DNA of 64,000 bases, from contig OY757912.1 of assembly GCA_963585895.1 (NCBI GenBank), positions 76,715,412 to 76,779,411 on the forward strand. Direction: 5' to 3'. Positions within the stretch are counted from its first letter, which is position 1, and every line of letters begins with the position of its first letter. The stretch is from Sepioteuthis lessoniana. Its lineage: Eukaryota; Mollusca; Cephalopoda; Myopsida; Loliginidae. The position numbers and the translations under genes were made by a program. The notes under the pieces were generated by a model. That model saw nothing but the letters and a program-made list of their open reading frames with translations, had not been told where the DNA came from and made no database searches. Shown here one piece after another: positions 23,571-35,426 of this stretch.

Positions 23571-24786
23571 TGTGACGGCAAATTAAAATAAAAGGATCCC
23601 CGGATGAGCAACCATTTAAAAGCGTATGGGAACTGGTGTATTTAAATATTGTTATCACCAAACGGGGAGATTATTTTTCGCACGTGTGAAGACGGGGAGG
23701 TCTGGCACTTGATCCCTCGTAGAATAAGTCCTTGTTCTGGGTCCTTTCTCGGGTACATATATGAACTGGCATATTATGTGGGGGTTAATTTAGGGCTAGA
23801 CTGACCGCCGCTGGCAATGGGTTTCCAAATTTCACCTTATACATGCACCCACCAGGCCACTAGCTCTTCCACCCCAAGATTTATGGAAGATATGGACCTC
23901 TAGGTTTACATGTAATAATATTAACTATAGTAGTCGACAACTCCGGTTTCCCGTATAATATTTTTAGAGGAAAGAATATAGGACAACTTAGGCGAGAATA
24001 ACATGTGGCGAAAGAAGCTGAAAAAGAGAAACATAAAATAGCAACTTTTTGATTGTAGACGACATAAATGAACAAACTTTGACACGTGTGAACATTTATA
24101 TAACAACCCTTTTAATACACACTCGGATACACATATTCAACGTGTCAGCTATTTTATCAGCGGATAATACATGACTATAAATGTCTTTCTTCCTTTTCCT
24201 CTTTTCTTTCGTCTTTCTTTAAATTGAGAGAGAGAGGGGGAGAGTATATAATTGGGTGTAGGGAGAAACAGTCTTAATGTTTACTTATCTTTTCGATGTA
24301 TTTCTTTGGACAATATTTTCTCTTTTACGGGCTGACGGACTTAATATTATATATTCATAAGGCTCTGGCTTGAAGGCATAGCTTCTTCCCCTTGTCCAAG
24401 ATTCTTTCCGCTTTCTTTACCCGGAGTTTGGCGCAAGATTCGCCCCCATCTGTTCACGACGACCTCTGTTCCAAAACTCCTCTTCACCCGGAGTTTGACT
24501 TGAGACTCCGTTCACCACGACCTCTGTTCCAAAACTAATTTTCCTTACCCCTATTTCCGCTGCCGAAAAAGGGGCTACTTCCGTTTTAGAATTCTAGCCA
24601 ATCATTTAGCTTTTTTTCTTCCTTTTCCTGGTCACTGAGTGCAAACATCTGTTGGCTTTCACTCTGACCCACATCCTTTACTTTCTCCGACAGGCCGTGA
24701 GGAATTGACCTATATTACTATTTCTCTTTTTAGCGGTCAGTAGAAATACCTTATTTTTCTTCTTCTCAGTGGGAGACCACGTGACA
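23571..24786 (-). mobile_element. Solo LTR of a Gmr1-like Ty3/gypsy relative, reverse
   Basis: On the minus strand it begins TGTCACGTGG and ends TTTGCCGTCACA, the same ends as the LTRs of the 44-48.7 kb element. Matching internal blocks (gaggatgtgggtca, gtctggccctaaatta variant, tcttcacacgtgcgaaaa) are clearly related but diverged. A 4-bp duplication atat flanks it (23567-23570 and 24787-24790). 1216 bp; an old relic with no internal region. Confidence 0.88.
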
Positions 24787-24829
24787 ATATCATTTATAAT
24801 TTGTAAACTTAGAGTTTTAAATTACATTT

Positions 24830-25370
24830 TTAAACGAGCTTGAGCTCATTTGTTTGCATATAGTTAAATAGTTATACATGTGATTTTTAAGTTAATAGTT
24901 TGTAGGTAATCTTATTTTTAGATAAGTCAGACGTAATTTGTTTGCACACAAGTGTTACTACTGTTTGTAAACATTTAAATGGTTCCAAATATTCTAATAT
25001 GAATAGTTCTTTTTACTATTAATCATTTGTTTGCACTAAATTAAATTTTTTACAAATTGCAAAAATAGATAGTTTTATAAGCACACAGTTAAATGCTTTC
25101 AAGAGAGATGAAGTCGGTGCATTTTACAGCCCCAGCCGACTGGGCTTGTAGGTTGTTTAATTTAAACGAATTAAACGAATACTTTCCAGATAACATTTTA
25201 AACAAGCCGGAACTCATTTGTTTGCAAGCAATTAAATAGTTTTCTGAATTGCTATCAAACGCTATTAGGTTTAAATGGATGCTTTCAAGTATTGCTATTC
25301 AATAACAATTCGATTTAATAGCATTCATTTGTTTGCACATAATTAGATAGTTAAACAGTTATATTTGAAC
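24830..25370 (-). repeat. Repeat F minisatellite (about 75-bp units), reverse
   Basis: Degenerate repeats of 'ctcatttgtttgcatatagt' and 'taaatagtt...' in reverse orientation. A small repeat-F head piece (ccagccgactgggct) lies at about 25125. Confidence 0.6.
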
Positions 25371-25374
25371 CGTT

Positions 25375-25560
25375 GATAGGGTCCTAACAGGTGCTACCAC
25401 ACCAGGTGAGAGTTGACCAGGGTTTAATGGTAATGAAGGGATACTCCACATTTCCCAAACCCCCTGAACTGAATTCTGGTCATTAGAAGCAGTTTAGAAT
25501 TATATCCAAGACCCACGTGGTCGGGGGTCTCACTTCTATGCAGTGAAGCAGTCAGTATCT
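25375..25560 (-). repeat. Repeat F head, reverse
   Basis: Reverse of the family head: 'tagggtcctaacaggtgcta', 'ggtaatgaagggatactcca' and 'ggggtctcacttctatgcag'. Confidence 0.65.
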
Positions 25561-25637
25561 TATACAGACCCATTCAATAAATAAAAAAAGTAAAAAGATG
25601 TAAAAATTCGACCGATATTCTTTAGTTTGGTTATTCT

Positions 25638-25638
<1 letters not shown>

Positions 25639-25696
<58 letters not shown>
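25639..25696. repeat. (TA)n microsatellite
   Basis: Pure TA tract. Confidence 0.95.
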
Positions 25697-25699
<3 letters not shown>

Positions 25700-26515
25700 C
25701 TGTCCGTTGGTTGTAACCGACGAAGGGACTCGGTGTGCCCATCGAATACTCTTGTGTTCCCGGCCCACAGTTATTATCGGGTACTGGTTCTTAGCTTAGT
25801 AAATCTCAAGGTCAAATGAGAAATGCTGCCATTAAGAATCGTACTTATATCAACAGAAACGGCTGGATTGAATAACTTGCCTACCTCTTATCCACTACGT
25901 TGTTTCTCCGTATTGACTATTTTCTCTATAGAGAAATACAGAGATGTGAGCAGAGAAGAGAAAGTTTTATTTCCCTGTCTCAATTTGGACATTTTTCCAG
26001 CTCTCGATTGATTTACATTTACCTTAATATTATAAAGTTATTTCTGGCTCTGTCTACGATTTAATGCCTGCAAAACATAGCTTTGTGTTTTCTTTAAACT
26101 CATGTCTAATGACACAGTCCTTTTTCTTTGTCCTTAGCTTAGAGAAGACAGCTCATTGTAGATTTTCAGCGCAGTCTTAATTTCTGTATATAAGAGATTT
26201 ATCCAGGAATTTATTCCAAGGTTTAATCCGTTTTTCAAAAGAGAACTTTTCGGGATGATCATCAGCTGTCTTGTTGCGTCCTCCTTAATCTCATTCATGG
26301 TCTGAGATATGGTTCATTCTTTTCCTTTATTGCTATCGCACTGGGAAATACAGAAGTCGTTGGAAAGTGCATACAAGCTGTTGGATAATTATGTGTGATT
26401 CAATGTTTTCTAAAACAAACCAGAAAAATTAAGAAACAAAAACAAACAGGGTGTACGCTGTAAACGCCAGTGATTTTTAGGATATAAGGTCACTTAGCGT
26501 TTTTTTGTTTAACTA
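25697..26515. other. Unassigned stretch
   Basis: Nothing recognised beyond short frames. Confidence 0.5.
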
Positions 26516-26519
26516 CTTA

Positions 26520-26975
26520 CAAACCTTGCCCAGTTGGCTGGAGCTGCAGAATACACCAACTGCTTCTCTGCAGAGAGGTAAGCCCCTTCTCCAACAAATG
26601 TCCTTGATATGAGAATAAACATTCTGATAGTGAGGTTCCAGTATCGCTGGGTCTTTGGGAAATGCGGTGTACCGCTTCATTGGAATTGCTCCAGGTCCAC
26701 TCTGGCCCGGAGTGGTAACACCTTATGGGTCCTATATATGGGCCAAATACTATTAAAATGCGTACTTATGCTAAACTGAACTGGTTGAAATAGAAATGTT
26801 TTTGACATTGTAACCGTACTTACGCTAAACTGAATTGTTTGAAGTGTAGTTATTTTGACATTTAACATTGCGTATTTATATTAAACGGAATTCTTTGAAT
26901 TAGTACAAGTTGTATTAAAATGGATTTGGCATTTAATAACCAACAAAGGTTTATATACTGTAAAACCTAAAAAAA
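26520..26975 (+). repeat. Repeat F, near-complete copy
   Basis: Head gcccagttggctggagctgc, then 'acaccaactgcttctctgca', 'tctggcccggagtggtaaca', 3-4 minisatellite units (gctaaactgaattgtttgaa) and the tail 'ggatttggcatttaataacc'. It is the best local template for the family. Confidence 0.75.
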
Positions 26976-27098
26976 ACTTACAAAACAAAATTCATTGTAA
27001 ATGATGATGCATGGTAATATTTCCTTCATACATTTTGACACTAAATTCAAGGAACTTAATCGATACCTATAACTGACAAGATTACCCAATAATCTTCA

Positions 27099-27099
<1 letters not shown>

Positions 27100-27129
<30 letters not shown>
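27100..27129. repeat. (TA)n microsatellite
   Basis: Pure TA. Confidence 0.95.
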
Positions 27130-27131
<2 letters not shown>

Positions 27132-27338
27132 GTAAAGTGCTGCTGTGAAGAAATCCTGGAAACTACTCCCCAGAAAACAGCAACTGAATGGCCATTTACG
27201 GCTCATCTCAGTAGCAATCCAAAACGAACAAAACATACTGGATACTGGTCGTAAAGTAAAGATACTGGATGCAGTCTAGAGGACCTGTCAGAAGCGATTG
27301 CTGATAGAGGCAGCACAGCTTAAAGACAGTGCTGCTGA

Positions 27339-27345
<7 letters not shown>
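27130..27345 (+). repeat. LINE-1w 3' fragment, old
   Basis: Diverged version of the LINE C-terminal coding end: aatcctggaaactactcccc, cagcaactgaatggccattt, gatactggatgcagtctaga, gaggacctgtcagaagcga; ends in a gctgatgat remnant. Confidence 0.55.

Positions 27346-27388
<43 letters not shown>
27346..27388. repeat. (TA)n tract hosting the Tc1 copy
   Basis: TA tract directly against the left end of Tc1 copy 2. A TA target site is what this superfamily uses. Confidence 0.9.
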
Positions 27389-27390
<2 letters not shown>

Positions 27391-28920
27391 CTGGAAAAAG
27401 CTATAAGAAACACCATTTAATTGTTGATAATTTTCTTATTACTGCATAAATTCCTTTGAAAATGTGTTTGCTGTACTTAAATGGGTATTAGTATACATAT
27501 TCGATTTTATAACAACTTTCCACAAAAAAATCTTATAAACAAAACTTCGTTTTTAAGGGTGGAAATAAATTATTAGACAGTTTTGAATAATTGCATATCT
27601 GTTTTAGTTCAGAATGCCAAAGGAAGAGTAAGTGCATGTACAGATTATAAAAAGACTCATGATTTTAAGCCATGTGAGTCCTATTTAAACATTTCGTAAC
27701 TGAATACGGTTACTGCAAAATGCCCTGTTACTTCCCCCACTTAATGAAAATGGAAAAAGGCAAATTTCTGCCAATAAACTGGTAGAAAAATCTGTAAGTT
27801 TCATTGCAACAGAACTGTCTAAGGCCTGAACAATTGTGAGAAATTATCTAAAGGAACCTGAATCCTATGGCACCAGAAAACACCCAGGTTGTCCACCTAA
27901 AATTTCAAATGCAGCCAGACGTCGACTTTTTAGCGATCTGCAAAAATCTCATAATTTACCCATCACTCCAAGAAGAGTTTGTCAAATTCTTAATGAATCG
28001 CCAAATCTCGTATATCGAAACTGGAAGACAGTCCCTGCTTTAACTGCTAAACACAAGAAGATGCACGAAGATTGGGTAAGAAAACTAACGTTGACAATGG
28101 AGAAATGGGAAAGTGTGGTATTTTCGAATGAAAAACAGTTTAATTTTGATGGGCCCGACGGCTCCCAGTGTTATTGGCATTATTTAAGAAAGGAGAAGGG
28201 GCTATTTTCAAAAAGACCATTCGGAGGAGGATATGTTATGGTTTGGGGAGCTTTTTCTGCGTCTGGAAAGGCTGATTTAGATGGAAGGGAAACAAAACTC
28301 TGCTCGATATATCAATGTGTTGGAAAAAAGTCTTCCCATTTATGAATTGTCTAGAAACATAAGACGCCATTTTTCAATGGGACAACGCAGCCATAAACAC
28401 TTTTAAGCTCACAAAAGACTGGTTTTAAACAGAAAATATTGGAGTTTTTGGCTGGTGCACTAAGTCTCCAGATTTACACCCAATAGAAATTTTGTGGGGA
28501 ATTTTGTCAAGAAGAGTATACAAAAATAAACGTCAATTTGAACATAGAGAAACTTTAAAATCTTGCATTAAATAGAATTGCAATGAAATTCCATCTGAAA
28601 CTCTCAGAAAACTTATTGAATCAATCCAAAACAACTGTGTTGAAGTATTACAATTGAAAGCGAATTATTGTAAATATTGAATTTCGTACAAGTTTTCTGT
28701 TAAATACAAATTTTCAAAACTGTCTTATAGTTGTTTCCACCGTCAAAAACGTATTTTTCCTAATAATTTTTTTATAGGTGGAAAATTATTATAAAATCGA
28801 ATATGTATCCTAATACCCATCAGATCTAGGTACCACACACATATTTTCAGAGGAGTTTGTACAATAATAAGAAAATCCTTAACAATTTAATAAGGTATCT
28901 TATACTTATTTCCACCACTG
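27389..28920 (+). mobile_element. Tc1-type (DD34E) DNA transposon, copy 2
   Basis: The left end cgctgg... is a decayed cagtgg. The right end reads (minus strand) cagtggtggaaataagtata and is followed by TA at 28921. Subterminal blocks (tattcgattttataacaac; inner ggtggaaataa) mirror copy 1. 1532 bp. Confidence 0.88.
27720..28680 (+). pseudogene. Tc1-like transposase, broken
   Basis: Same protein as copy 1. The N-terminal codons contain stops (about 27785). The longest open stretch (27836-28345) covers HTH2 to the first catalytic strand ('VVFSNEKQFNFDGPDGSQCY'), again with Asn where the first catalytic Asp should be. About 10 residues (REASKGQSSS in copy 1) are missing after 'RRRLF'. Beyond 28300 the frame shifts. 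The second D survives as 'WDNAAINTFKL' and the E as 'SPDLHPIEILWGILSRRVY'. A stop lies in 'SCIK*NCNEIP'. Confidence 0.9.
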
Positions 28921-29030
28921 TATATATATTTCATGAATGGTCCTTTCCTCTAAGTTGAACAAATATGCAAGATATTATTTAGAGTAGATGGTTTATCTTT
29001 TGAATCATCATTTATAACTTTATTGGTGGA

Positions 29031-29262
29031 TGTCCTCGTAATGTAATTTTTAAACCGCTCGACTGCAGAATCGTAGTAAACGCGTTCGAACTCCAGTCGC
29101 GCTATTACGTTCACTTTCGGACAAATCCCTTTGGGAAAGGTATGAACCCCTTTATTCTCCCAGCTATGGGTTAAATAGTATCACTACTGTCCTCCTAGAA
29201 GGATAGATTTAGCATTAAATAACCCAAGAAGATTGATATGCCATTAAAAAAACACTAAACTG
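29031..29262 (+). repeat. SINE-A copy, full length
   Basis: Head 'gtcctcgtaatgtaat', B-box region gcgttcgaactccagtcgcg, body (ttacgttcactttcgg, gaaaggtatgaacccc, agctatgggttaaatagtat) and shared tail (agcattaaataaccc, ttgatatgccattaaa) with a short A-rich end. Confidence 0.85.
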
Positions 29263-29375
29263 TACCTTTATTATATAGATTTAAAAAACTCTTCCAACAT
29301 TATTATTTCAGTTTTAATGTAATAAAATTTCATATTAAGAAAGACAAATGAAACATTTACAGTTATTTCATTATT

Positions 29376-29875
29376 TCTTTGTTTGGTTTCATCACATATC
29401 AACCCTTGTAGGTTATTTAATCACAAATCCATTTAAAAACATATCCATTTAAAAACATATAAATAGTTCCTTTTCAACAAGTCAGTTTAACATAAATTAA
29501 CAGTTTAAATGTCAAAACAGTTCTATTTCAAACAATACAGTTTAGTATAAGTATAACATTTTGTTTGCCCACAGTTAGATATCAAAGCAGTTCTATTTTA
29601 AACAATTAAGTTTTGCCTAAGTACACAGTTTAGTTCTATTTAATCCATAGATAGTACGTTATCAGGTGCTACCACTCCGAGCCAAAATGGACCGGGGAGA
29701 GATGGCAATAAATGAGTACTCTGCATTCCCCAAAGCTCTAGCATTACTAAAGCCTGACCATGAGATTGTTTAATGTTATATCCAGGAAATTCCTTGGGGC
29801 GTCTAACCCCCCTGCAAAGATTAATCAGTGTATGCTGCTGCTTCAGCTGACTGGGTTATTCTTTATTTCAACTAC
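29376..29875 (-). repeat. Repeat F, complete, reverse
   Basis: Reverse tail (catatcaacccttgtaggtt), about three minisatellite units (acaattcagtttagcataag type), then the head block (caggtgctaccactccgagc ... gcttcagctgactgggt). Confidence 0.75.
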
Positions 29876-30197
29876 TTATTCTTTTTTTCTGTAAATGTAC
29901 GTGTTGATATTTTTAAAGAATATTAATATCTGACAAAGCAAAAATAAATAACAATAAAATAAAGATAGCATTTAACATTATTTACAATTAAATCGTTTGC
30001 TTAAACTTATTTAAAACAGAGAGGGTTCAATTGCAGCCTTGGATACCTTGGACTCTAGCTCTTCCAATCAATCCCGGGTTTATTAGCTAAATATCTCTAA
30101 TTTAACTAGTTAACTAAATCAAACAGAAAAGAATAAAATCTCAGTTATTTGTTTTTGTTAATGAATTTCTTTTAAGATTTATCAACGGGATTTTTTG

Positions 30198-30450
30198 CTC
30201 ATATACCGGCCCATTGACGTAGTGGGTAGTGTGCTCGCCAATAGTCGGTGAGAACAGATCGAGGTGTACCAAAGATTCAAAAATGGCTATTGATACTTCC
30301 TCGCTTAGAACTCTGCAATAAAGGTACCGATCAAGTGTAAATGGAGCAATTCATGTAAAAAAGTAGTGCCCTTCCCGACACCTCCCTGTAGTATCTATTG
30401 AAAAAGGAGCCTTCTGGTTACCCTCGACTACGGTCGGCCAGCTTACTTAT
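30198..30450 (+). repeat. SINE-E copy
   Basis: tRNA-like head (gacgtagtgggtagtgtgct; gagaacagatcgaggtgtac), body (aaggtaccgatcaagtgtaa, gtagtgcccttccc) and 3' end ccctcgactacggtcggcca. Confidence 0.75.
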
Positions 30451-30884
30451 TTAAATAGATAAAACTATTATAAGTCAATGATACCAATCAAATATTTATC
30501 AAAATCACATTTTTAAGCTCCATATAGAAATTAACTTTCCTGTCAACACTTGGTTACATATATATATATATATATATATAAATATATATAAAGATTGTAT
30601 GTTACTAACATGTAGGTAAGGCAAACTATTAATAATAAAAAAAAAACGTTTTCGAAATTATTGAGATTCAAATTTAAAAAAAAACACAGAGAACGTAACG
30701 TAAATAACTAAGGGAATTATGACGTCGGTTGTGATGTAGCTTTGGTTACATACTTACTTACATCCCTTATTATATAACACGTATTCATTTTACTTGAATT
30801 ATTCTTTAACTTTCAATCACATAGATAAAAAAACTTCTTCCATGTTTTCTTCTGAGTTTTTTTTGATAGTCTTACACAAAAACA

Positions 30885-30930
<46 letters not shown>

Positions 30931-31001
30931 GGTCTCTTCTCAAAGCACAAAGATTTATCTTTACAGATTTTTAAATGTCTACCTTATTCCAATCACTCGA
31001 G
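30451..31001. other. Unassigned stretch with microsatellites
   Basis: (TA)n at about 30559-30581 and (CT)n at 30890-30926; otherwise nothing recognised. Confidence 0.55.
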
Positions 31002-31238
31002 GGGGTGTCCTCGTGGTGTAATGGTTAAAATGATGGACTGCGTAATTGTAGTAAGGGAGTTCGAACTCCAGTCGCGCTATTACGTTCAGTTTCGGGCAAA
31101 TACCCTTGGGAAAGGTATGAACCCTCTTATCCTCCCAGCTATGGGTTAAATGGTATCACTACCGTTCTTCTAGGAGAATAGATTTGGCATTAAATAACCT
31201 ACAAAGGTTGATATGCCATTAAACAAAACAAAAAAAAC
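31002..31238 (+). repeat. SINE-A copy, full length, youngest-looking
   Basis: A box ctcgtggtgtaatggttaaa, B box gagttcgaactccagtc, body and tail (tttggcattaaataacctac, aaggttgatatgccattaaa) all intact. Ends in aacaaaacaaaaaaaac. Confidence 0.9.
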
Positions 31239-31889
31239 AACCACTCGACTTGCAGACGATTTCCTAATTTAGTTCACGCATCTCTAGATTCGCCTCAGTT
31301 AGTGTCTCAACGCTTGACTAAAGAGAAAGCAGTAAATATTAAAATCACCTGCTGTCGAGTGATGAATAACTTGTCAACCTTACAGATGATAGCAAATATA
31401 AGCAGTATTATCACCAACCATCTCCACACGCTGATGGGATTGTGTCAAGCTTAGTCTTAATGTCATATTAGAAATGATAGAGAATTCCCGAAGTAAAGCT
31501 ATATATTTATTTCCATGGAGACAACAATAACTCGCCTGTGGTGCACCATTATGATCCTTGTCCATCGCTGGTGTAGTTAATGATGGGAAAATACTTTGTA
31601 ATTGAAAACACGACAACGTTATTATGCTCCCTGAATCGTTTGTAGTATTTTGCAGAAATAGGTTATTGCCACTATTTTCGGGTCGTTCCTCATTGTAAAC
31701 AAATGGTACAAGGGCAAAAATAGATAAGTTATCAAAAAAGCCAACTGCTGACAGAAAGACAGTTACCAGAGTTCAACATCTTTTCCAATGGGCTCGGTGT
31801 AATATATGATATTCTTGATCTAGCACTCCGGGCCAGATCATTTCAGCCACTCGAATCGGAAGTGAGATTTGGTTTTCCAGTGAACCCTA

Positions 31890-31891
<2 letters not shown>
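31239..31891. other. Unassigned stretch
   Basis: Nothing recognised. Confidence 0.5.

Positions 31892-31950
<59 letters not shown>
31892..31950. repeat. (TA)n(TG)n microsatellite
   Basis: TA then TG. Confidence 0.95.
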
Positions 31951-31952
<2 letters not shown>

Positions 31953-33150
31953 GCCAGCTAGCGCGTGGCGTCCGTTATCCCTTTTATTTTAGAGTACCTT
32001 CACTTTGACTTTTCCTGTCAAAAGAAAACCTCCTAGTCACCAGAGGTTTGATGTTGGCACTTCTTCAGATTCTTTTTTAAAGATAAATCATTCTAGAAAG
32101 GTTGCGTTCACCGTGGCCTTGTTATTAGACTGTGACCCTTTCAACCTCAATAATATATATATATATATATACCCACATGTGTATATGTAGTGAAATAAAG
32201 AAGAAAATGAATGAATAAAAACCTTGTCTACAAATCTATGATTTTTTGATTTTTTAAAATTGAGAGAAAAATTTGCAGAAAAACAAAATACAAAAATATT
32301 TTCTTTTACGCAAAATGATATTAGCCAGAGCATAAGTATTTTTAAACAAATGTACCTGTAATTGTTTGTTTAAAATAAAGGGATATATTTTGTGGGTAAA
32401 AATTATTTCATGTAAATATAACGTTCTGTGAGAGAGAAAATATAATTATGCCTAAAAGAATATGTAAATGAGCTGCTGCTGCTGCTGATAACACTGATAT
32501 AAATGGAAACATTCATTTAATTTAAGAAAAAATGAACGAGTTGAAATGATATGCGTTCAAGAAAGCAAAAAAAATGTAGATTTTCGCGCAAAAGAAATAA
32601 AGTAAAAGTTATTTGAGTGAAGAGTAATTCATTACTTACTGTATGTTGAGCAGGTAAAGAAAACTTCACAAATTTATTTTATCGTTTATATATACAATTT
32701 AGGTTAGCTCTAAGTTAGCAAAAAAATTATTAATCTAATTGGTTAGAAAAAATTATATTTCTAACAAGTTTGGATGGAAAAGATTTCTAAATCATTTTTG
32801 GTTTGGATCCTTTAAATATTTTGGGGAAGTCAAATATTGTTGTAAGGAAAAACCAAGACAAACGTCAACACACATTGAGCGGTATTCCAAAACAGATATG
32901 AGTTAACGGTGATTTGCCGTTTATATAAGAAAGCCCCCGTGAGTGAGTCTACATACAGGAGTGGGGAAGCTAAGAATAGGGGAGACAACTTTATTTTACT
33001 AATTACAATTGTCGTCTGCGAAGTCTCTCGAGATTTCTGATATAACGCAAATGCAGCGGTTGGTTAAACAATGCGATTTACACATAGAAAATTATAGCTT
33101 CTCGAGCTATATGAATTACACAAAAATTAACACTTAAGTTGAGTTTCCCC

Positions 33151-33156
<6 letters not shown>
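31951..33156. other. Unassigned A/T-rich stretch
   Basis: (TA)n at about 32153-32171. No family or exon recognised. Confidence 0.5.

Positions 33157-33224
<68 letters not shown>
33157..33224. repeat. (TA)n microsatellite
   Basis: Pure TA, directly abutting a hairpin. Confidence 0.95.
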
Positions 33225-33228
<4 letters not shown>

Positions 33229-33320
33229 CATGGAATTTAGACTGCAACCCCTGGGTATCATGGAGTTTTTAGCCAAAAACTCCATGAAACCCAGGATTTG
33301 CAGTCTAAATTCCATGAATT
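33225..33320. repeat. Near-perfect 46-bp-arm hairpin
   Basis: Arms 33225-33270 and 33275-33320 pair with only 3 mismatches around a 4-nt loop (agcc). Arms start aattcatggaatttagactg. The length and tight loop resemble a palindromic MITE or a pre-miRNA-like hairpin. Flanked by TA-rich DNA on both sides. Confidence 0.92.
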
Positions 33321-33513
33321 AAATATATATATCTAATATATATCTATTATTATTATCATAATTATTATTATTATTATTATATAATAGCTCTATCTAGATA
33401 TTTAGCACTCTCTATATTATATTGCACTTGGCTTGACACAAACCCACAAAGTGATTTAGTGACAACCAACACTGTAATAATAATAATAATAATAATATAT
33501 ATATATATATATA

Positions 33514-33815
33514 TACCCATAAAGCAGCAGTTCTACGGAAACCTACCACCCATCACGAAAACTATCCATGTTAGAACGATCAAGACGTACGGAACACTGC
33601 TGGAGAAGTAGGGACGAATTCATAAGTGACATACTCCTGTGAACCCCTTCAGATGGACGAGCAAAGGCAAGACTATCAGCAAGAACCTATATACAACAGC
33701 TCTGTATGTAGCCTTGAAGACCTACTGGGAGCGATGGATGATGAAGATGGGTGGCGAGAGAGGGTCAGCGAGATCTGTGCTGGCGGCGCAACATGATGAT
33801 GATGATAAAGATATA
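33514..33815 (+). repeat. LINE-1w 3' fragment, moderately old
   Basis: Follows the LINE C-terminus: cataaagcagcagttctacg, cactgctggagaagtaggga, gtggcgagagagggtcagcg, then (ATG)n. Frames are interrupted. Upstream are (TAA)n and (TA)n. Confidence 0.75.
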
Positions 33816-33921
33816 TATGTAGAAGGCTGAATGAACTCTCTAGACTTGTTAGGTTGACTCGACAAAAATAAGAAAAAAAGAAAAAGAAAACTTGGGTTCA
33901 AACTAATTTTGACCCTTGCGT

Positions 33922-34155
33922 CACATCTTCTTGGTGTAATGGTTAAAGCGGTGAACTGCGGAATTGTAACTCCAGTCGAACTCCAGTCGCGCTATTACAT
34001 TCACTTAAGGACAAAGAGCCTTCGGAAAGGTACGAACCCTCTTATCCTCCTAGCTATGGGTTAAATGGTACCAATAATGCTTTTTTTCTAAAAGGATGGC
34101 TTTTGCATTCAATAACTCAAGTAGGTTGATATGCCATTAAACAACAAGACAGACA
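33922..34155 (+). repeat. SINE-A copy, full length
   Basis: Head ttcttggtgtaatggttaaa, B-box region gtcgaactccagtcgcgcta, tail gtaggttgatatgccattaa. Confidence 0.85.
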
Positions 34156-34309
34156 AACAAATAATGCCACCCATTAATGGTGGTCTCACTCCTCTGTAGT
34201 GATACAGTCGATCAATTCTCCAGTACAAGCCGTAGGGTTGCTCTTGTACTGAATGAGAGAAAGATTACCCGTCACTGTGGTCACTAATCCTACATCTTTT
34301 GATGCAATT

Positions 34310-34605
34310 AGAGACATTTGTGTCCATGGTGTAATGGTTATCGTCGTAGGAAATGGACACGGCGACTCGAGTTCAAATCCTGGACGAGAATGATTGCATT
34401 TCACAGAGCACTAATACCATTAGGAAAAATATGAATCCAATTATTCTCCCTCCAGCTATGGGTAAATAGTAGGACAGACTGGTTTCTTCAGCCTTGATGA
34501 GGCAACTAGTCTAGGAGAAGGAAAACTCTGAATTCAAACCTGTTAAACTCCGCTTAAGAATTGATCTTGTGTCATATCCTGCCCGAGCGGAGGGGTTGGT
34601 AAATA
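34310..34605 (+). repeat. SINE-B copy, full length
   Basis: Best local SINE-B: A box catggtgtaatggttatcgt, B box gagttcaaatcctgg, body cagctatgggtaaatagtag, aggagaaggaaaactctgaa, 3' end tatcctgcccgagcgg ... gggttggtaaat. Confidence 0.88.
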
Positions 34606-34861
34606 GGATTAGAGACATTTTCTTCAAAGAAGCAGAAATGTTTCATTTCTGCCTTAGAAAATTTGGGTTAATCAATAAAACCAGGAACTGATATTTGATA
34701 ATTTCATATGCAGTCCTTTTGACCTGAGTTGGAGGGAGAAAAATTTTGATTCTCTTATAAGCTGAGAATGGTTACTGAAATTTTTGTTTTACGAGTTAAA
34801 TCCACATTTGATGAGAAAATATTTCCGACTCGATCAACTTTTTGTACATATCTAAGTAAAT

Positions 34862-35426
34862 CATCATCATCATATCGCGCTGGTAGCATGGATATCCCTG
34901 ATCCTCTCTCGCCACTCCTCCCTATCGTTCATCGCCTTAGGTAGGTCTTCAGGACAACATCCTGTATCCTCACATAGCTGCTGAATGTACGTTCGAGCCG
35001 GTCGTCCTGCTTTTGCGCGGCCACGCGTGGGGATCCACAAGAGCACATCTCCTATGAGTTCATCTCTGCTTCTCCAGCAGTGTCCTGCATGTCTGGTTCG
35101 TCTAACTTGAATAGTTTTCGTGATAGAGGGCAGGTGGCCGTACAGTTGGTGTCTTGTGGGGTGTTGCTGCCAGGACTTGTTCAGGATTGCACGCAGCATT
35201 CTTGTGTAATTGCAATTTAGCTTCTTCTCCAGTCGTTTTGTTAGCGTCCATGTAGTGCATCCATATAGCAGTATCGATGTGACCGCTGCCTGGAAGAAAC
35301 TGCGTTTCATTTTATCGGTTAGGTCTGATTTCCATATAATCGATAGCCTATTGATAGCTGCCCATGCTTTCGTTAACCTCGTTTCGATGTTCTTTTTGGT
35401 TGATTCGACGCTGCTTCCATCTCCAC
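34862..35426 (-). mobile_element. LINE-1w, 5'-truncated copy with TSD, reverse
   Basis: Carries the C-terminal 146 codons intact in one frame ('MKRSFFQAAVTSILLYGCTT' ... 'RDIHATSAI') and the (ATG)n 3' end. A perfect 11-bp duplication tctaagtaaat flanks it (34851-34861 and 35427-35437). The insert begins inside the coding region, so the reverse transcript was truncated. Recent insertion by target-primed reverse transcription. Confidence 0.92.

Noticed and set aside
23281-23661. A 126-residue repeat protein on the minus strand
   Set aside because: It is the translation of a non-coding tandem array and crosses into an LTR.
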